From: CATQHP01 sp965205595
Lineage (GTDB): Bacteria > Acidobacteriota > Terriglobia > Bryobacterales > UBA6623
Direction of reading: 5' to 3'
Length of the DNA: 64,000 bases
NCBI GenBank assembly: GCA_965205595.1
Contig: CBDBHI010000006.1
Coordinates: 109,314 to 173,313, forward strand
The translations under genes and the position numbers were made by a program. The notes beneath the pieces are model-generated. The model had not been told where the DNA came from. It was given only the letters and a program-made list of their open reading frames with translations, and did no database searches. Position 1 is the stretch's first letter. Each line of letters begins with the position of its first letter. Of this stretch, positions 24,617-33,616 are shown in pieces.

Positions 24617-25491
24617 CTACTCCGCAGCTCGTTCCCGCCGTTCAAATGAAAGATCACGCAACGCCCAGAACTGCCAGAAATATCCTCCTGCAGCGAAGAC
24701 CACTCGCTTCCCATCTGGGTGGATATCGAGTGACCAGCCGCCTTTATTGGCCAACTGCGTCTCTCTAGGAGGTGACCCATCCACTGGGACGATCCAGAGC
24801 GTCCACCGACCCTCACTAGTGTGGGCCTGACCCTTGAGCACTAGCAGCGCCTTGCCGTCGGGTGTCCAAACTGTCCAACGCCCAAATTGCTGGTTTTCAT
24901 CGGCTCGCACCAACACGTGGCTGTCGCCGCCCTCCAGCGGGTGGAGCCGGATCTCGGTCCTCTCATGGATTGTCGCGATCTGGCGTCCGTCGGGAGACAG
25001 GCTGAAGCTGAATACATCTCCGAAGTTGCCTGGAATGGTCTTGGTTGAACTGTCCCCCAGGTCATAAAAATGAAGAGACGGTCCCATGGCCACATTATTG
25101 CGGTGCAAGATGCCCCTTCCGTCCGGTGTCCAGACCGGATGCCCCATCCCTCCACTGGCTACGATAAACTTCGTCTCGCCGGAGTCCACATCGACTCCAA
25201 ATACGCCACCCGTACCCTTGAGACTGACACCTTCGCCACGTAGACGCTTACCGTCAGGCTGCCAACTGAGTCGCCAGACCCGACTCAACCGATGCGGGAC
25301 GTCTCGCTCTTCCCCAGTTGCGAGTGAGCGAATGACAATGGCATGTTGCCTCCAGCCCCCCGCTCAGAACGGTAAGCAAGCTTGTCGCCGTCGGGAGAAA
25401 AGACGCCCCTACTATTGCCGCCGACGAACCGTTCGATCAGGTTGGTTGGCTGTCGCAGGAGCTTGCCGCTCGTTATGTCGATCTCCTCTTT
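24617..25491 (-). pseudogene. PD40/TolB-like beta-propeller protein, truncated and frameshifted
   Basis: Repeated blades SxDGxx are visible: FSPDGDKLAYRSERG, SWQPDGKRL, WTPDGRGILHRN, LSPDGRQIATIH, WTPDGKALLVL and IHPDGKRVVFAAGG. The frame breaks at the G6 run 25356-25361; with one more G it reads YRSERGGWRQHAIVIRSLA and joins the rest. Upstream the gene stops dead at the left inverted repeat of an IS (25492), and no 5' part exists beyond the IS. Relatives are C-terminal parts of CadC-like regulators or kinases, so the regulatory half seems lost. Confidence 0.82.
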
Positions 25492-27087
25492 TCCAATTGA
25501 AAGATGAGCCTGAAGGAGAGAGGCGAAGCAGCTGCGGGTTGAGGGGGATTATAGCGTGAGTTGAGGTCGGCGGCTACAGCTATTTGTGGCTTCGTAGGGC
25601 GGGTTGAGGGGGATTGCATAAGGGGGAAGGGGCGGCACCCCAATCCCCCTTTGCAGCCATCCCAGGCGAGACCCCACGGCCGTCTTCGGACGTGGGCCGG
25701 AGGAGCCGACAACGCCTCGGGTCGGGGCGTTGTCTAGCGCGTGCGCCAGCAGATCGCGAGGTCTTTGCAGACGCGTTGCAGTTCGTTGCGCTGAGCGTCG
25801 AGTTGCTCGGCAAACTCGGTGTCGGAACAAGTGTCCGCTCGCGCTTGGAGCTTCTTGAGCGAGCGATCCGCGCGCAGGCCGCGCTGCTCGGCGGGCAGGC
25901 TGAGCAGCTTTTCCCACGGCGTGCTCCACTCGGCGTACACCTTGCGCAACTTGCCGCGGCGGTCTCGGCGCTCGCTGGCGAAAGCGCATGGGCGATGAAA
26001 ATTCAAGTACGGGTTGAGCCACTGGCGGTAGAAGGTGTCGATCGCCTGCGTCGCTTCCGAGGGCAAAAACTGGTAGCCCATCCACTTGCGCACCACCGCG
26101 CCGTTCTTGGTTTCGACCAAGGCATTGTCGTTCGAACGGCGCGCGCGAGACTTCGTAAATTCAATTCGCAACTTCTCGAGCAGTTTAGCGGTTTGATGGT
26201 TGACGAATTCGCTGCCATTGTCGGAGTGAAAGCCGCGAACGATAAATGGAAATTGTTCCAAAAGGCCTTCCAGCAAGGGAATGAGGTGATTTTCGTTGAT
26301 GCGTTGGACGCAGCCGACGGCCTGCCACTGCGTCACTTCGTCGACCACGTTGATGCTGTAGGCGCCTTTTTCACCTTCCTGTTCGGGCGAGTGCACGGTG
26401 TCGATGCGCAGGTAGCCCGGACGTCCTCGCGGCTCGGGTTGGCGGCGTTCGCCGATCGCCACGGGTGTCGGTCGAGTCTTGTCGAGATGCAAACTGTGTC
26501 GCCGGTAGACGGCGCGTTTGCGCAAGTTGTAGAGGTGTCCCACCGACAGTTCGGCAAGGCGTTCGAACTCCTTGCGGTTGTAGATTTGGAACTCGCGCTG
26601 GAGAATGCGACACGTCGCCGGCCCGGAGAGACGTTGCTGTACTTGGTCGACATGCGCCAGGAGAACGATGTCGGCGCGGCTGTACTTGGTGGGGAAGCGG
26701 CACCTTCGATAGGCTGTCGGCCGAACGCACTTTTCGCGCAAAAACTGCCCGATGAGGCGAGTCAATTGGGCGCGGCTTAAGCCGGTTAGCTTGCTCAGGA
26801 AGCGTCTCAACAATCCTTTAACCGAGCGCTTCTGGTCGGCATAATGATGCCTCTTCAGGACGCCTTCGACGAGCGCGTATTTATCCGCTCGACTTCCGGC
26901 CTGGAACTCGACGGACCCACACCCGTCGAGAAAACTCTCGATCTCATCGAGACTCACTGATTCGGCTTGCTGCACGGCGACTCCCATCGCCCGCAGTTTG
27001 CCTGTTCCTAATCGACCTTGCCCAAATTACCTCCAGGCTCATCTTGTGTTGGAATCACCCCTCCCTTCAGGCTCATCTTGTATTGGA
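25492..27087. mobile_element. Insertion sequence with rve-type transposase
   Basis: About 1.6 kb. Left end TCCAATTGAAAGATGAGCC (25492-) is matched by an inverted right end TCCAATACAAGATGAGCC (27087 downward to 27064), both continuing TGAAGG. A second, inner copy of the right end lies at 27033-27053. Also inside: two copies of GCGGGTTGAGGGGGATT at 25534 and 25599. No target duplication is evident. The insertion, with an adjacent deletion, removed the 5' part of the propeller gene. Confidence 0.75.
25734..26987 (-). CDS. DDE transposase, integrase-core (rve) type
   Basis: 417 aa. A helix-turn-helix region at the N-terminus (LVEGVLKRHHYADQKRSVKGLLRRFL, LTGLSRAQLTRLIGQFL) is followed by the rve core: first Asp in LRIDTVHSPEQEG, second in FHSDNGSEFVNH, Glu in NALVETKNGAVVRKWMG. 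The C-terminus is rich in charged helices. The product looks intact. IS family not assigned with certainty (IS481/IS3-like superfamily). Confidence 0.85.
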   Translation of the reverse strand: MGVAVQQAESVSLDEIESFLDGCGSVEFQAGSRADKYALVEGVLKRHHYADQKRSVKGLLRRFLSKLTGLSRAQLTRLIGQFLREKCVRPTAYRRCRFPTKYSRADIVLLAHVDQVQQRLSGPATCRILQREFQIYNRKEFERLAELSVGHLYNLRKRAVYRRHSLHLDKTRPTPVAIGERRQPEPRGRPGYLRIDTVHSPEQEGEKGAYSINVVDEVTQWQAVGCVQRINENHLIPLLEGLLEQFPFIVRGFHSDNGSEFVNHQTAKLLEKLRIEFTKSRARRSNDNALVETKNGAVVRKWMGYQFLPSEATQAIDTFYRQWLNPYLNFHRPCAFASERRDRRGKLRKVYAEWSTPWEKLLSLPAEQRGLRADRSLKKLQARADTCSDTEFAEQLDAQRNELQRVCKDLAICWRTR

Positions 27088-27126
27088 CAAGACGACGCCG
27101 CAAACGAAGTAAACTGATGGGCATCG

Positions 27127-27705
27127 ATGCGTATTTGTTTAGCGTTATTGCTCATCGTCGGCACCGGATTCGCCGCTAGCGAGGACATCGACCCGAGTGA
27201 GGTGACCGGGCCCGTGGTGGTGCTGACGACGACGAAGGGCGTCATTCGGATTGAATTGTTTCCCCAACACTCACCGAAGACGGTTGAGAATTTTATGGCC
27301 TACGTCGACGCCAAATTTTACGACGACACGGTCTTTCATCGTGTGATCGAAGACTTCGTGGTTCAAGGGGGCGGATTTACGCCCGAGCTTGAACTAAAGC
27401 CCACCTTCGCAGAGGTCAAAATCGAGACCAAGAACGGGTTGCCAAATTTACGCGGCACGGTTGCAATGGCGCGCCAGTGGCAGAAGGATTCGGCGTCGTC
27501 GCAATTCTTCATCAATCTCAAAGACAACGCCAATCTAAACCGCGGCGCCCGACGCTTTGGCTATACGGTGTTTGGACGTGTGATCGAGGGCATGAAAGTC
27601 GTCGAGAGAATATCGGCGGTGCAGACCAGTTGGCGCGGTCCGATGGAAGACGTTCCGATTCTGCCAGTGTTCTTAGAGACCGTGCGGGTTGAAGGTCAGG
27701 ACTAA
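27127..27705 (+). CDS. ppiA: Periplasmic peptidyl-prolyl isomerase (cyclophilin type)
   Basis: 192 aa with a short Sec signal peptide (MRICLALLLIVGTGFAAS) and a full cyclophilin domain. Landmarks: IELFPQHSPKTVENFMAYV, YDDTVFHRVIEDFVVQGGGF (catalytic Arg in FHRV), GTVAMARQ, SSQFFINLKDNANLN and FGYTVFGRVIEGMKVV. Speeds proline isomerisation of exported proteins. Begins 40 bp after the IS right end, so its promoter may have been altered by the insertion. Confidence 0.92.
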   Translation: MRICLALLLIVGTGFAASEDIDPSEVTGPVVVLTTTKGVIRIELFPQHSPKTVENFMAYVDAKFYDDTVFHRVIEDFVVQGGGFTPELELKPTFAEVKIETKNGLPNLRGTVAMARQWQKDSASSQFFINLKDNANLNRGARRFGYTVFGRVIEGMKVVERISAVQTSWRGPMEDVPILPVFLETVRVEGQD

Positions 27706-27711
27706 TGCGCG

Positions 27712-28371
27712 CTAGCGCGGCGACGAACCACCATAGCTGCTGACCGGTAAGACTTCCGCGCCTTCGGGCGAGCGGAATTCGAACAGGTCGAGACCGAGCG
27801 TTGGGTTCACGGTTTCGTTCTTGAACTGGAACGTGTTGACGGAATCGTCGCGGCCATAGACCTTGATTCTGCGCAAGCGGAAGTCGGCCGGGTCGTAGGC
27901 GAACTCTACTGTCGAATAGTATTCCTTACCCGTGCGGCCTTCGGCGACTAGAACACCCTCGCCGTCTTTGGCTTGGATGCGCAAGTTTCTAAACTGGCGC
28001 TTGAGCCGCATGCGTCCGAGTAAGAATGAAAGTGGCGCGCGTAGGTCGGCCGTCTCGTCGACTCTCATCTGGCGCACCTGGTTCGTATTGGGGTTGTACA
28101 TGCGGAACATTTCGCCGTCGCCGATCGCGATTTTGCCTTCGGGTTGGTTGTAGTCCCACCGCATTTTGCCGGGGCGGCGCAGGTACAGGGTTCCGGACTC
28201 GACGAGACGCCGCCGCCCGGCGTACTCCATTGACTGCTCAAACTCAGAGCGCATCGTCGCGAGGCGGTTATAGCGCAGCTCGATAGCCGCGACGACACTA
28301 TCGACGGACTGCGCGCGAAGAGGGGCGGCGGCGCAGGCGGCGGTGAGCGAGAGTAGAGTTCGACGAGTCAC
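27712..28371 (-). CDS. lolA: Outer-membrane lipoprotein carrier LolA
   Basis: 219 aa, GTG start. Signal peptide (TRRTLLSLTAACAAAPLRAQS), then the LolA fold: FEQSMEYAGRRRLVESGTLYLRRPGKMRWDY, IGDGEMFRMYNPNTNQVRQ, and a late FEFRSPEGAEVLPV. LolA carries lipoproteins across the periplasm to the outer membrane. Convergent with ppiA (6 bp apart) and downstream of alaC. Confidence 0.9.
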   Translation of the reverse strand: MTRRTLLSLTAACAAAPLRAQSVDSVVAAIELRYNRLATMRSEFEQSMEYAGRRRLVESGTLYLRRPGKMRWDYNQPEGKIAIGDGEMFRMYNPNTNQVRQMRVDETADLRAPLSFLLGRMRLKRQFRNLRIQAKDGEGVLVAEGRTGKEYYSTVEFAYDPADFRLRRIKVYGRDDSVNTFQFKNETVNPTLGLDLFEFRSPEGAEVLPVSSYGGSSPR

Positions 28372-28413
28372 GTTGAATATTGGTTTGACCCGGCTTGCGG
28401 CGATTCCGTTTCG

Positions 28414-29601
28414 CTAGTCGCGCAACAGCTTGCGAATACCCCGCGTTGCCTGTCGGATCCGCTGCTCGTTCTCGACGAGAGCGAATCGCACATAGCCCTC
28501 GCCCGTGGGGCCAAAGCCGATGCCTGGTGACACTGCCACAAGCGCGCGCTCAAGCACGAGCTTCGCGAATTCGAGCGAGCCCGCCCAGGCGTGGCGTTCC
28601 GGAATTTTCGCCCAGACAAACATGGTCGCCTTGGGCGGCTCAACCTCCCAGCCGCCCTTCGCCAATCCGTCGATCAGTACGTCGCGGCGATTCTGGTGGA
28701 AGGCGGCATTCTCACGCGTGAAGTCTTCGCATTCGCGCAGGCCGATAATTGCCGCAATCTGGACGGGCTGGAACATTCCGTAGTCGAGGTAGCTTTTGAT
28801 GCGTCCTAAGGCACTGATCATCTTTTGGTTGCCGAGGCAGAAACCCACGCGCCAGCCGGCCATGTTGTAGCTCTTCGACATCGAGAAAACTTCAACTCCA
28901 ACTTCTTTCGCTCCAGGCACCTCAAGTAGCGATGGAGCGCGGTAGCCATCAAAGGTGAAGTCCGAGTAGGCGAAGTCGTGCACAATCATCGTGCCGTGCT
29001 TGTGCGCCATCGCAACCAGGGTTTCGAAAAACTCCTGTTCGACACAGTGCGTCGTCGGGTTGTGCGGGAACGAAACCAAGATCATCGTTGGTTTCTTGGT
29101 TTTCTTTTTGTAGAGATCCTCGAGCCGATTGAGAAATTCTTCAGGGGTCGGCATCGGCAATGCAACCTGCTTGCCCTCGGCCATGACCACGCCCCATTGG
29201 TGGATCGGGTACGACGGGTCGGGCATGACAACCGGATCACCGGGCCCGATCACGGCGAAGGTCAGGTGCGCCAACGCGTCCTTCGCGCCCATCGTGACGA
29301 TAGCCTCGGTCTCTGTGTCGAGGTCGACGTCGTAGTTCGTCTTATAGCGTTTGCAGATCTCTTCGCGCAGGCGCGGGATGCCTCGTGATAACGAGTAGCG
29401 GTGGTTGCGCTTGTCGCGGGCAGCCTCGGCAAGTTTTTGGACGATGACTTTGGGCGTTGCGCCGTCGGGATTGCCCATGCCGAGGTCGATCACGTCGAGG
29501 CCGGCGCTGCGGGCCTTCGCGCGCATCTCATTAATTACGGCAAAAACGTAGTCGGGGAGTTTGCCGATTCGATAAAACGGTTCGTCGTCGAAGAGACCCA
29601 T
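28414..29601 (-). CDS. alaC: Glutamate-pyruvate aminotransferase
   Basis: 395 aa PLP enzyme of fold type I. The Lys that binds PLP is in SMSKSYNMAGWRVGF, with DLGMGNPDG at the start, DPSYPIHQWG, and SFPHNPTTHCVE. These match AlaC, which makes alanine from pyruvate and glutamate, more closely than LL-diaminopimelate or aspartate aminotransferases. Start at 29601 lies about 45 bp from dispersed repeat copy C. Confidence 0.9.
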   Translation of the reverse strand: MGLFDDEPFYRIGKLPDYVFAVINEMRAKARSAGLDVIDLGMGNPDGATPKVIVQKLAEAARDKRNHRYSLSRGIPRLREEICKRYKTNYDVDLDTETEAIVTMGAKDALAHLTFAVIGPGDPVVMPDPSYPIHQWGVVMAEGKQVALPMPTPEEFLNRLEDLYKKKTKKPTMILVSFPHNPTTHCVEQEFFETLVAMAHKHGTMIVHDFAYSDFTFDGYRAPSLLEVPGAKEVGVEVFSMSKSYNMAGWRVGFCLGNQKMISALGRIKSYLDYGMFQPVQIAAIIGLRECEDFTRENAAFHQNRRDVLIDGLAKGGWEVEPPKATMFVWAKIPERHAWAGSLEFAKLVLERALVAVSPGIGFGPTGEGYVRFALVENEQRIRQATRGIRKLLRD

Positions 29602-29640
29602 TCACTTCATGATAGACAGCAGGTCGGGAGCGGCCCGCTC

Positions 29641-29733
29641 AGGTCGCAAATCCATCCGTTAGGAATTTATGTAGGCAAGTTCCGGGCAATCCCGGCGTGA
29701 GTTGCGTTTGAGCCGCGCGCACCCGCAGGTGTC
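29641..29733 (+). repeat. Dispersed upstream repeat, copy C
   Basis: CAAATCCATCCG, TTTATGTAGGCAAGTTCCGGGC, GTGAGTTGCGTTTGAGCC and GCGCACCCGCAGGTGTCGCGAA. Same element as at 5051 and 13801, about 45 bp upstream of the alaC start. It fills the space between alaC and the beta-helix gene. Confidence 0.7.
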
Positions 29734-29760
29734 GCGAACGGAGTCGCATGCGCGGTGAGG

Positions 29761-31017
29761 CTAGGGCGTCGGAACCAAGTTTCCTCTGGTCCGCGCGTCC
29801 ATCCGATCGTCAGCATTTACTTTGACAATCGCCAAGTTGTCGGCTATCCAGCCGGACGTCAGGCTCCCCGATTTACTCGAGTTGTGAAGAACGATTCCTA
29901 TGTCGCGAACGTCCTCAGCGAGCACATTTCGAATGCGTAGACCCGAAAATTCGCGATCGGCTGTGATGCTGTACCGCAGACCCTCCTTCGGCTGCTTCTC
30001 GCCTGACACGACTAAGTTGTCAACCAGCACGTGGTCAACATCCTCAAGAAGAACCGCTGCGCCGTCGCGCTCGCAATCGTGGATCGTGATGTCTCGCAGC
30101 GTTACATCGCTGCTCTGCTGAATAAATACGGGCGGTCGCGCGGAGCAGCCGTCGATTTTCACATTCTCAAGGACCAGGCCACGTGTATTGCGAATGTCGA
30201 CCGGCGAGAAGCGGTTGTTGTCCGGCCAGTCGCTACCCGCAATGTTGCGGACGGTCAGACCGTGATGGCCAAAGTCGTGGTTGGCCGTGCGAATCGCAAT
30301 CGGCGTGTTCTTGACGTGGATGCCCTCGATCAATATGTTGCGATTGATTTGCGCTGGGTCGCCGTGATCTTGCACATCGATGCCATAGGCGCACGATTCC
30401 GCGTAGATATCTCTAACCGTGATGTATTCAGATCCGTCCGACACCTCCACGGGGCCGCGCAGCAACGAGCCGTAGGAACGAATATTCTCAACGACCAGGT
30501 GCCTAACGAACAAGCCTTCGTCGCCACCGCCACCGATCGAGACGACGTCGCGAATTGTGTTGTGCGCAGTGAGGTTACGGACGACGCCGTGCTCGATGTC
30601 GCCGTATTCCTTCAGCGGAGTAATCATCACCCCGTCTTTGGAACTGTTGTTCGTTTCGCCGTTCTCGATCAAGAAGCGGCTGCGGCGAACGACAATCAGA
30701 GGCGCACGCGTCTCTTGCGGAACGGTGTCGTTATTGCCTTCCAGAACAAAGTCTCGAATCTGCACGTTCTCGGACAAAACTTCGAGGATGGGAGTTCGCC
30801 CGACGTCGGGCTTGAGTTTCGCGTTGAGGCCGATCAGGGTAAGCGGCTTGGTGATTTTTATCGTCGTGTCGATTGCGAGTTGCTTCGTGCGATCGGCCAC
30901 GACCGTCCCATACGGCGGAGTCGCGTCGATCGCTTCTTGCACGTTGCCGTTGCGAACCTCGACGATTGACGACGCCCATGCGGCGGTACAAACTAACAGA
31001 CTCGCGAGTGTCTTCAC
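29761..31017 (-). CDS. Secreted right-handed parallel beta-helix protein
   Basis: 418 aa, GTG start. Signal peptide (KTLASLLVCTAAWAS), then a long run of ~22-residue coils rich in the pattern x-x-V-x-N-I-x-I-x-x-C/N. Examples: VVENIRSYGSLLRGPVEVSD, ITVRDIYAESCAYGIDVQDH and LVLENVKIDGCSARPPVFIQ. The fold is that of pectate-lyase-like and other polysaccharide-acting proteins. No catalytic motif that would fix a substrate is visible. Single gene. Confidence 0.78.
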   Translation of the reverse strand: MKTLASLLVCTAAWASSIVEVRNGNVQEAIDATPPYGTVVADRTKQLAIDTTIKITKPLTLIGLNAKLKPDVGRTPILEVLSENVQIRDFVLEGNNDTVPQETRAPLIVVRRSRFLIENGETNNSSKDGVMITPLKEYGDIEHGVVRNLTAHNTIRDVVSIGGGGDEGLFVRHLVVENIRSYGSLLRGPVEVSDGSEYITVRDIYAESCAYGIDVQDHGDPAQINRNILIEGIHVKNTPIAIRTANHDFGHHGLTVRNIAGSDWPDNNRFSPVDIRNTRGLVLENVKIDGCSARPPVFIQQSSDVTLRDITIHDCERDGAAVLLEDVDHVLVDNLVVSGEKQPKEGLRYSITADREFSGLRIRNVLAEDVRDIGIVLHNSSKSGSLTSGWIADNLAIVKVNADDRMDARTRGNLVPTP

Positions 31018-31066
31018 GCTCGTCAGTGTAGCGTTTCGGGCCGGCCAAAGGGCCCGTAGCGGGCTT

Positions 31067-32116
31067 CTACAGCTCGAAGCGGGTCTGCTGGCGCTGTTCG
31101 TGGCGCTCGATCGCTAGCTCGATTAGGCGGTCTAACAGCGCGGAATAGGGAAGCCCGGTCGCTTCCCAAAGCTTCGGGTACATGCTGATTGACGTGAAGC
31201 CCGGCATGGTGTTCACCTCGTTGAGCAAAATCCGCCCGCTTGCATCTTCAAGAAAGAAATCGACGCGAGCGAGGCCGCCGCATTCGACCGCCAGAAATGC
31301 CTCAACAGCCACGCGCTGCACTTCGCCGACCTGTTCGTCGGTAAGCTCGGCGGGAATCGCTAGCTCGGCGTCGTCAGTGACGTACTTCGTTTCGTAGTCA
31401 TAAAATCCCTGGTGAGTAACGATTTCTCCCGGCAGCGAAGCTTGCGGCGAATCATTACCCAAGACGGAGCACTCGATCTCGCGGCCCAAGACTTCGGCTT
31501 CGACGATGATCTTTCGATCAAACCCCGCCGCCAGGTCAAGTGCCGCAACTAGCTCCTCTCGATCCGCCACACGAGAAATACCAACTGACGAGCCCAGGTT
31601 TGCCGGTTTCACGAAGAGCGGATATTCGAAGCGTTGTTCGATCCGGTCGACACTTTCACGGTGGGCGCCGCGCAGCACGCATATGTGATCGGCGGTTGGC
31701 AGCCCCCGCTCGCGGAAAAGGCGCTTCATCACGTCCTTATCCATGCCGCAGGCTGAACCCAACACGCCCGACCCCACATAGGGGACCCCCGCCAGTTCGA
31801 GAAAGCCTTGCAGGGTGCCGTCTTCGCCAAACGTGCCGTGCAGCACCGGAAAGACTAAATCAAACCCGCTCGAGGCACCGGGCTGCAGTGAAAAATGGGG
31901 ATTAATCTCCGTAGACATTGGCCCGCGTTCCTCTACCGGCAACAGCTTCGCCGAGGCTGCCGCGCCAAGCCATTCCCCACTTTTCGTGATCGCGCATGGG
32001 ATGACTTCGTAGCGCGAGCGGTCAAGCGTGGCGACCACCGACGCCGCCGATCGAACGGAGACTTCGTGCTCTCCCGATCGGCCCCCGAACAATACTGCGA
32101 CGTGGAGCTTAGACAT
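31067..32116 (-). CDS. ddl: D-alanine--D-alanine ligase
   Basis: 349 aa ATP-grasp enzyme that makes the D-Ala-D-Ala dipeptide for peptidoglycan. Visible: VLFGGRSGEHEVSVRSA at the N-terminus, HGTFGEDGTLQG, PLFVKPANLGSSVGISRV, and the Mg site RVDFFLEDASGRILLNEVNTMPGFT near the C-terminus. Tyr at the mobile loop (QGFYDYETKYVTDDAE) supports D-Ala rather than D-lactate specificity. Divergent from asnS with only 38 bp between starts. Confidence 0.95.
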   Translation of the reverse strand: MSKLHVAVLFGGRSGEHEVSVRSAASVVATLDRSRYEVIPCAITKSGEWLGAAASAKLLPVEERGPMSTEINPHFSLQPGASSGFDLVFPVLHGTFGEDGTLQGFLELAGVPYVGSGVLGSACGMDKDVMKRLFRERGLPTADHICVLRGAHRESVDRIEQRFEYPLFVKPANLGSSVGISRVADREELVAALDLAAGFDRKIIVEAEVLGREIECSVLGNDSPQASLPGEIVTHQGFYDYETKYVTDDAELAIPAELTDEQVGEVQRVAVEAFLAVECGGLARVDFFLEDASGRILLNEVNTMPGFTSISMYPKLWEATGLPYSALLDRLIELAIERHEQRQQTRFEL

Positions 32117-32154
32117 TGTTATCCACAGGTTCCTGATCCATCAAACTATAGGTT

Positions 32155-33555
32155 ATGGCCAAGCACTCAATCGGCGCACTGCTCGCGGGCCAGGTAAGTA
32201 CCGGGACCGAGGTCGCGGTCAAGGGCTGGGTTCGCACGCGGCGCGATTCAAAAGCCGGACTCTCGTTTATTCAAATCCACGACGGCTCGTGTTTCGACAC
32301 GATTCAGGCTGTCGCTCAAAATGATCTGGCGAACTACGACACTGAAATTCTCCATCTCAGCACCGGTTGTTCGGTCACGGTAACGGGGAAACTTGTTGAA
32401 TCTCAAGGCAAGGGCCAGAATGTCGAGATTCAGGCCGACAGCGTTGAAATCGTGGGTTGGGTCGACGACCCCGACACGTACCCAGTGTCGGCTAAGCGGC
32501 ACACGTTTGAGTATCTGAGAACCGTCGCCCACCTGCGAGCTCGCACCAATACATTTGGCGCGGTTATGAGAGTGCGCGATTGTCTGGCGCACGCCGTCCA
32601 CCGATTCTTCCACGAGAGCGGATACTTTTGGATCCACACGCCAATCATCACCACCTCCGACACCGAGGGCGCGGGCGAGTTATTTCGTGTTAGCTCGCTC
32701 GATCTCGCCAACCTGCCGCGAGACGAAAGCGGAGCCATCGACTTCAGTCAAGATTTCTTCGGCCTCGAGAGTTTCCTAACCGTCTCGGGACAACTCAACG
32801 TCGAGGCCTACTGCCTGGCGCTGACCAACGTCTACACCTTCGGGCCGACGTTTCGGGCGGAGAACTCCAACACCAGCCGCCATCTTGCCGAGTTCTGGAT
32901 GATCGAACCCGAGACGGCCTTCGCTGACTTGACGGACAACGCCAACCTCGCCGAGGCGATGTTGAAATACATCTTTCGCGCCGTACTAGAGGAGCGGCCT
33001 GACGACATGGCTTTCTTCGAGCAGCGCATCGACAAAGAGTGCATCAAACGGCTGGAGAAAGTGATCGACTCGCCGTTCGAGCGCATGACCTACACCGAAG
33101 CAACAGCGGCGCTTGAGAAAGCGACGAAGAAATTCGAATACCCCGTCCATTGGGGTGTAGACCTACAGTCGGAACACGAGCGCTACCTGACCGAAGAATA
33201 TGTTGGCCGGCCGGTAGTCGTCACCAACTACCCGAAACAGATCAAGGCGTTCTATATGCGCCTCGACGATGACGAAAAGACGGTCTCCGCGATGGACGTC
33301 TTAGCGCCTGGGATCGGCGAGATTATCGGCGGTAGTCAGCGCGAAGAGCGGCTGGAAGTGTTAGACAGCCGCATCGAGGAATGCGGGATGAAGAAAGAGG
33401 ACTACGGCTGGTATCGCGATCTGCGCCGCTACGGAACGGTCCCACACGCCGGTTTCGGCCTAGGGTTCGAGCGAACGATCAGCTACGTCACGGGAATGGC
33501 GAACATCCGCGACGTGATTCCGTTTCCGCGGACTCCCGGCAACGCCGACTTCTGA
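32155..33555 (+). CDS. asnS: Asparaginyl-tRNA synthetase
   Basis: 466 aa class II synthetase. N-terminal OB-fold anticodon-binding domain (VAVKGWVRTRRDSKAGLSFIQIHDGS), then the catalytic core with motif 2 (TFRAENSNTSRHLAEFWMIEPE) and motif 3 (GFGLGFERTISYVTGM). ATG at 32155. A 26-bp perfect palindrome follows the stop and precedes the convergent transporter. Confidence 0.96.
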   Translation: MAKHSIGALLAGQVSTGTEVAVKGWVRTRRDSKAGLSFIQIHDGSCFDTIQAVAQNDLANYDTEILHLSTGCSVTVTGKLVESQGKGQNVEIQADSVEIVGWVDDPDTYPVSAKRHTFEYLRTVAHLRARTNTFGAVMRVRDCLAHAVHRFFHESGYFWIHTPIITTSDTEGAGELFRVSSLDLANLPRDESGAIDFSQDFFGLESFLTVSGQLNVEAYCLALTNVYTFGPTFRAENSNTSRHLAEFWMIEPETAFADLTDNANLAEAMLKYIFRAVLEERPDDMAFFEQRIDKECIKRLEKVIDSPFERMTYTEATAALEKATKKFEYPVHWGVDLQSEHERYLTEEYVGRPVVVTNYPKQIKAFYMRLDDDEKTVSAMDVLAPGIGEIIGGSQREERLEVLDSRIEECGMKKEDYGWYRDLRRYGTVPHAGFGLGFERTISYVTGMANIRDVIPFPRTPGNADF

Positions 33556-33586
33556 TAAACCTCGCAAAAGTTCGGTGGCCGACCCG

Positions 33587-33612
33587 CATTTCTCGCCACG
33601 TGGCGAGAAATG
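33587..33612. terminator. 26-bp perfect palindrome between convergent genes
   Basis: CATTTCTCGCCAC followed directly by GTGGCGAGAAATG. It lies between the stop of asnS (33555) and the stop of the POT transporter (33617). The left arm CCCGCATTTCTC also occurs at 40308 and, less well, at 51372. A bidirectional terminator or REP-like unit. Confidence 0.6.
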
Positions 33613-33616
33613 TACG

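Noticed and set aside
25614..26780. 388-codon plus-strand frame opposite the transposase
   Set aside because: Composition is the mirror of the DDE transposase, which has clear catalytic motifs on the minus strand.
30031..30969. 312-codon plus-strand frame opposite the beta-helix gene
   Set aside because: Shadow frame; the minus strand has a signal peptide and regular beta-helix coils.
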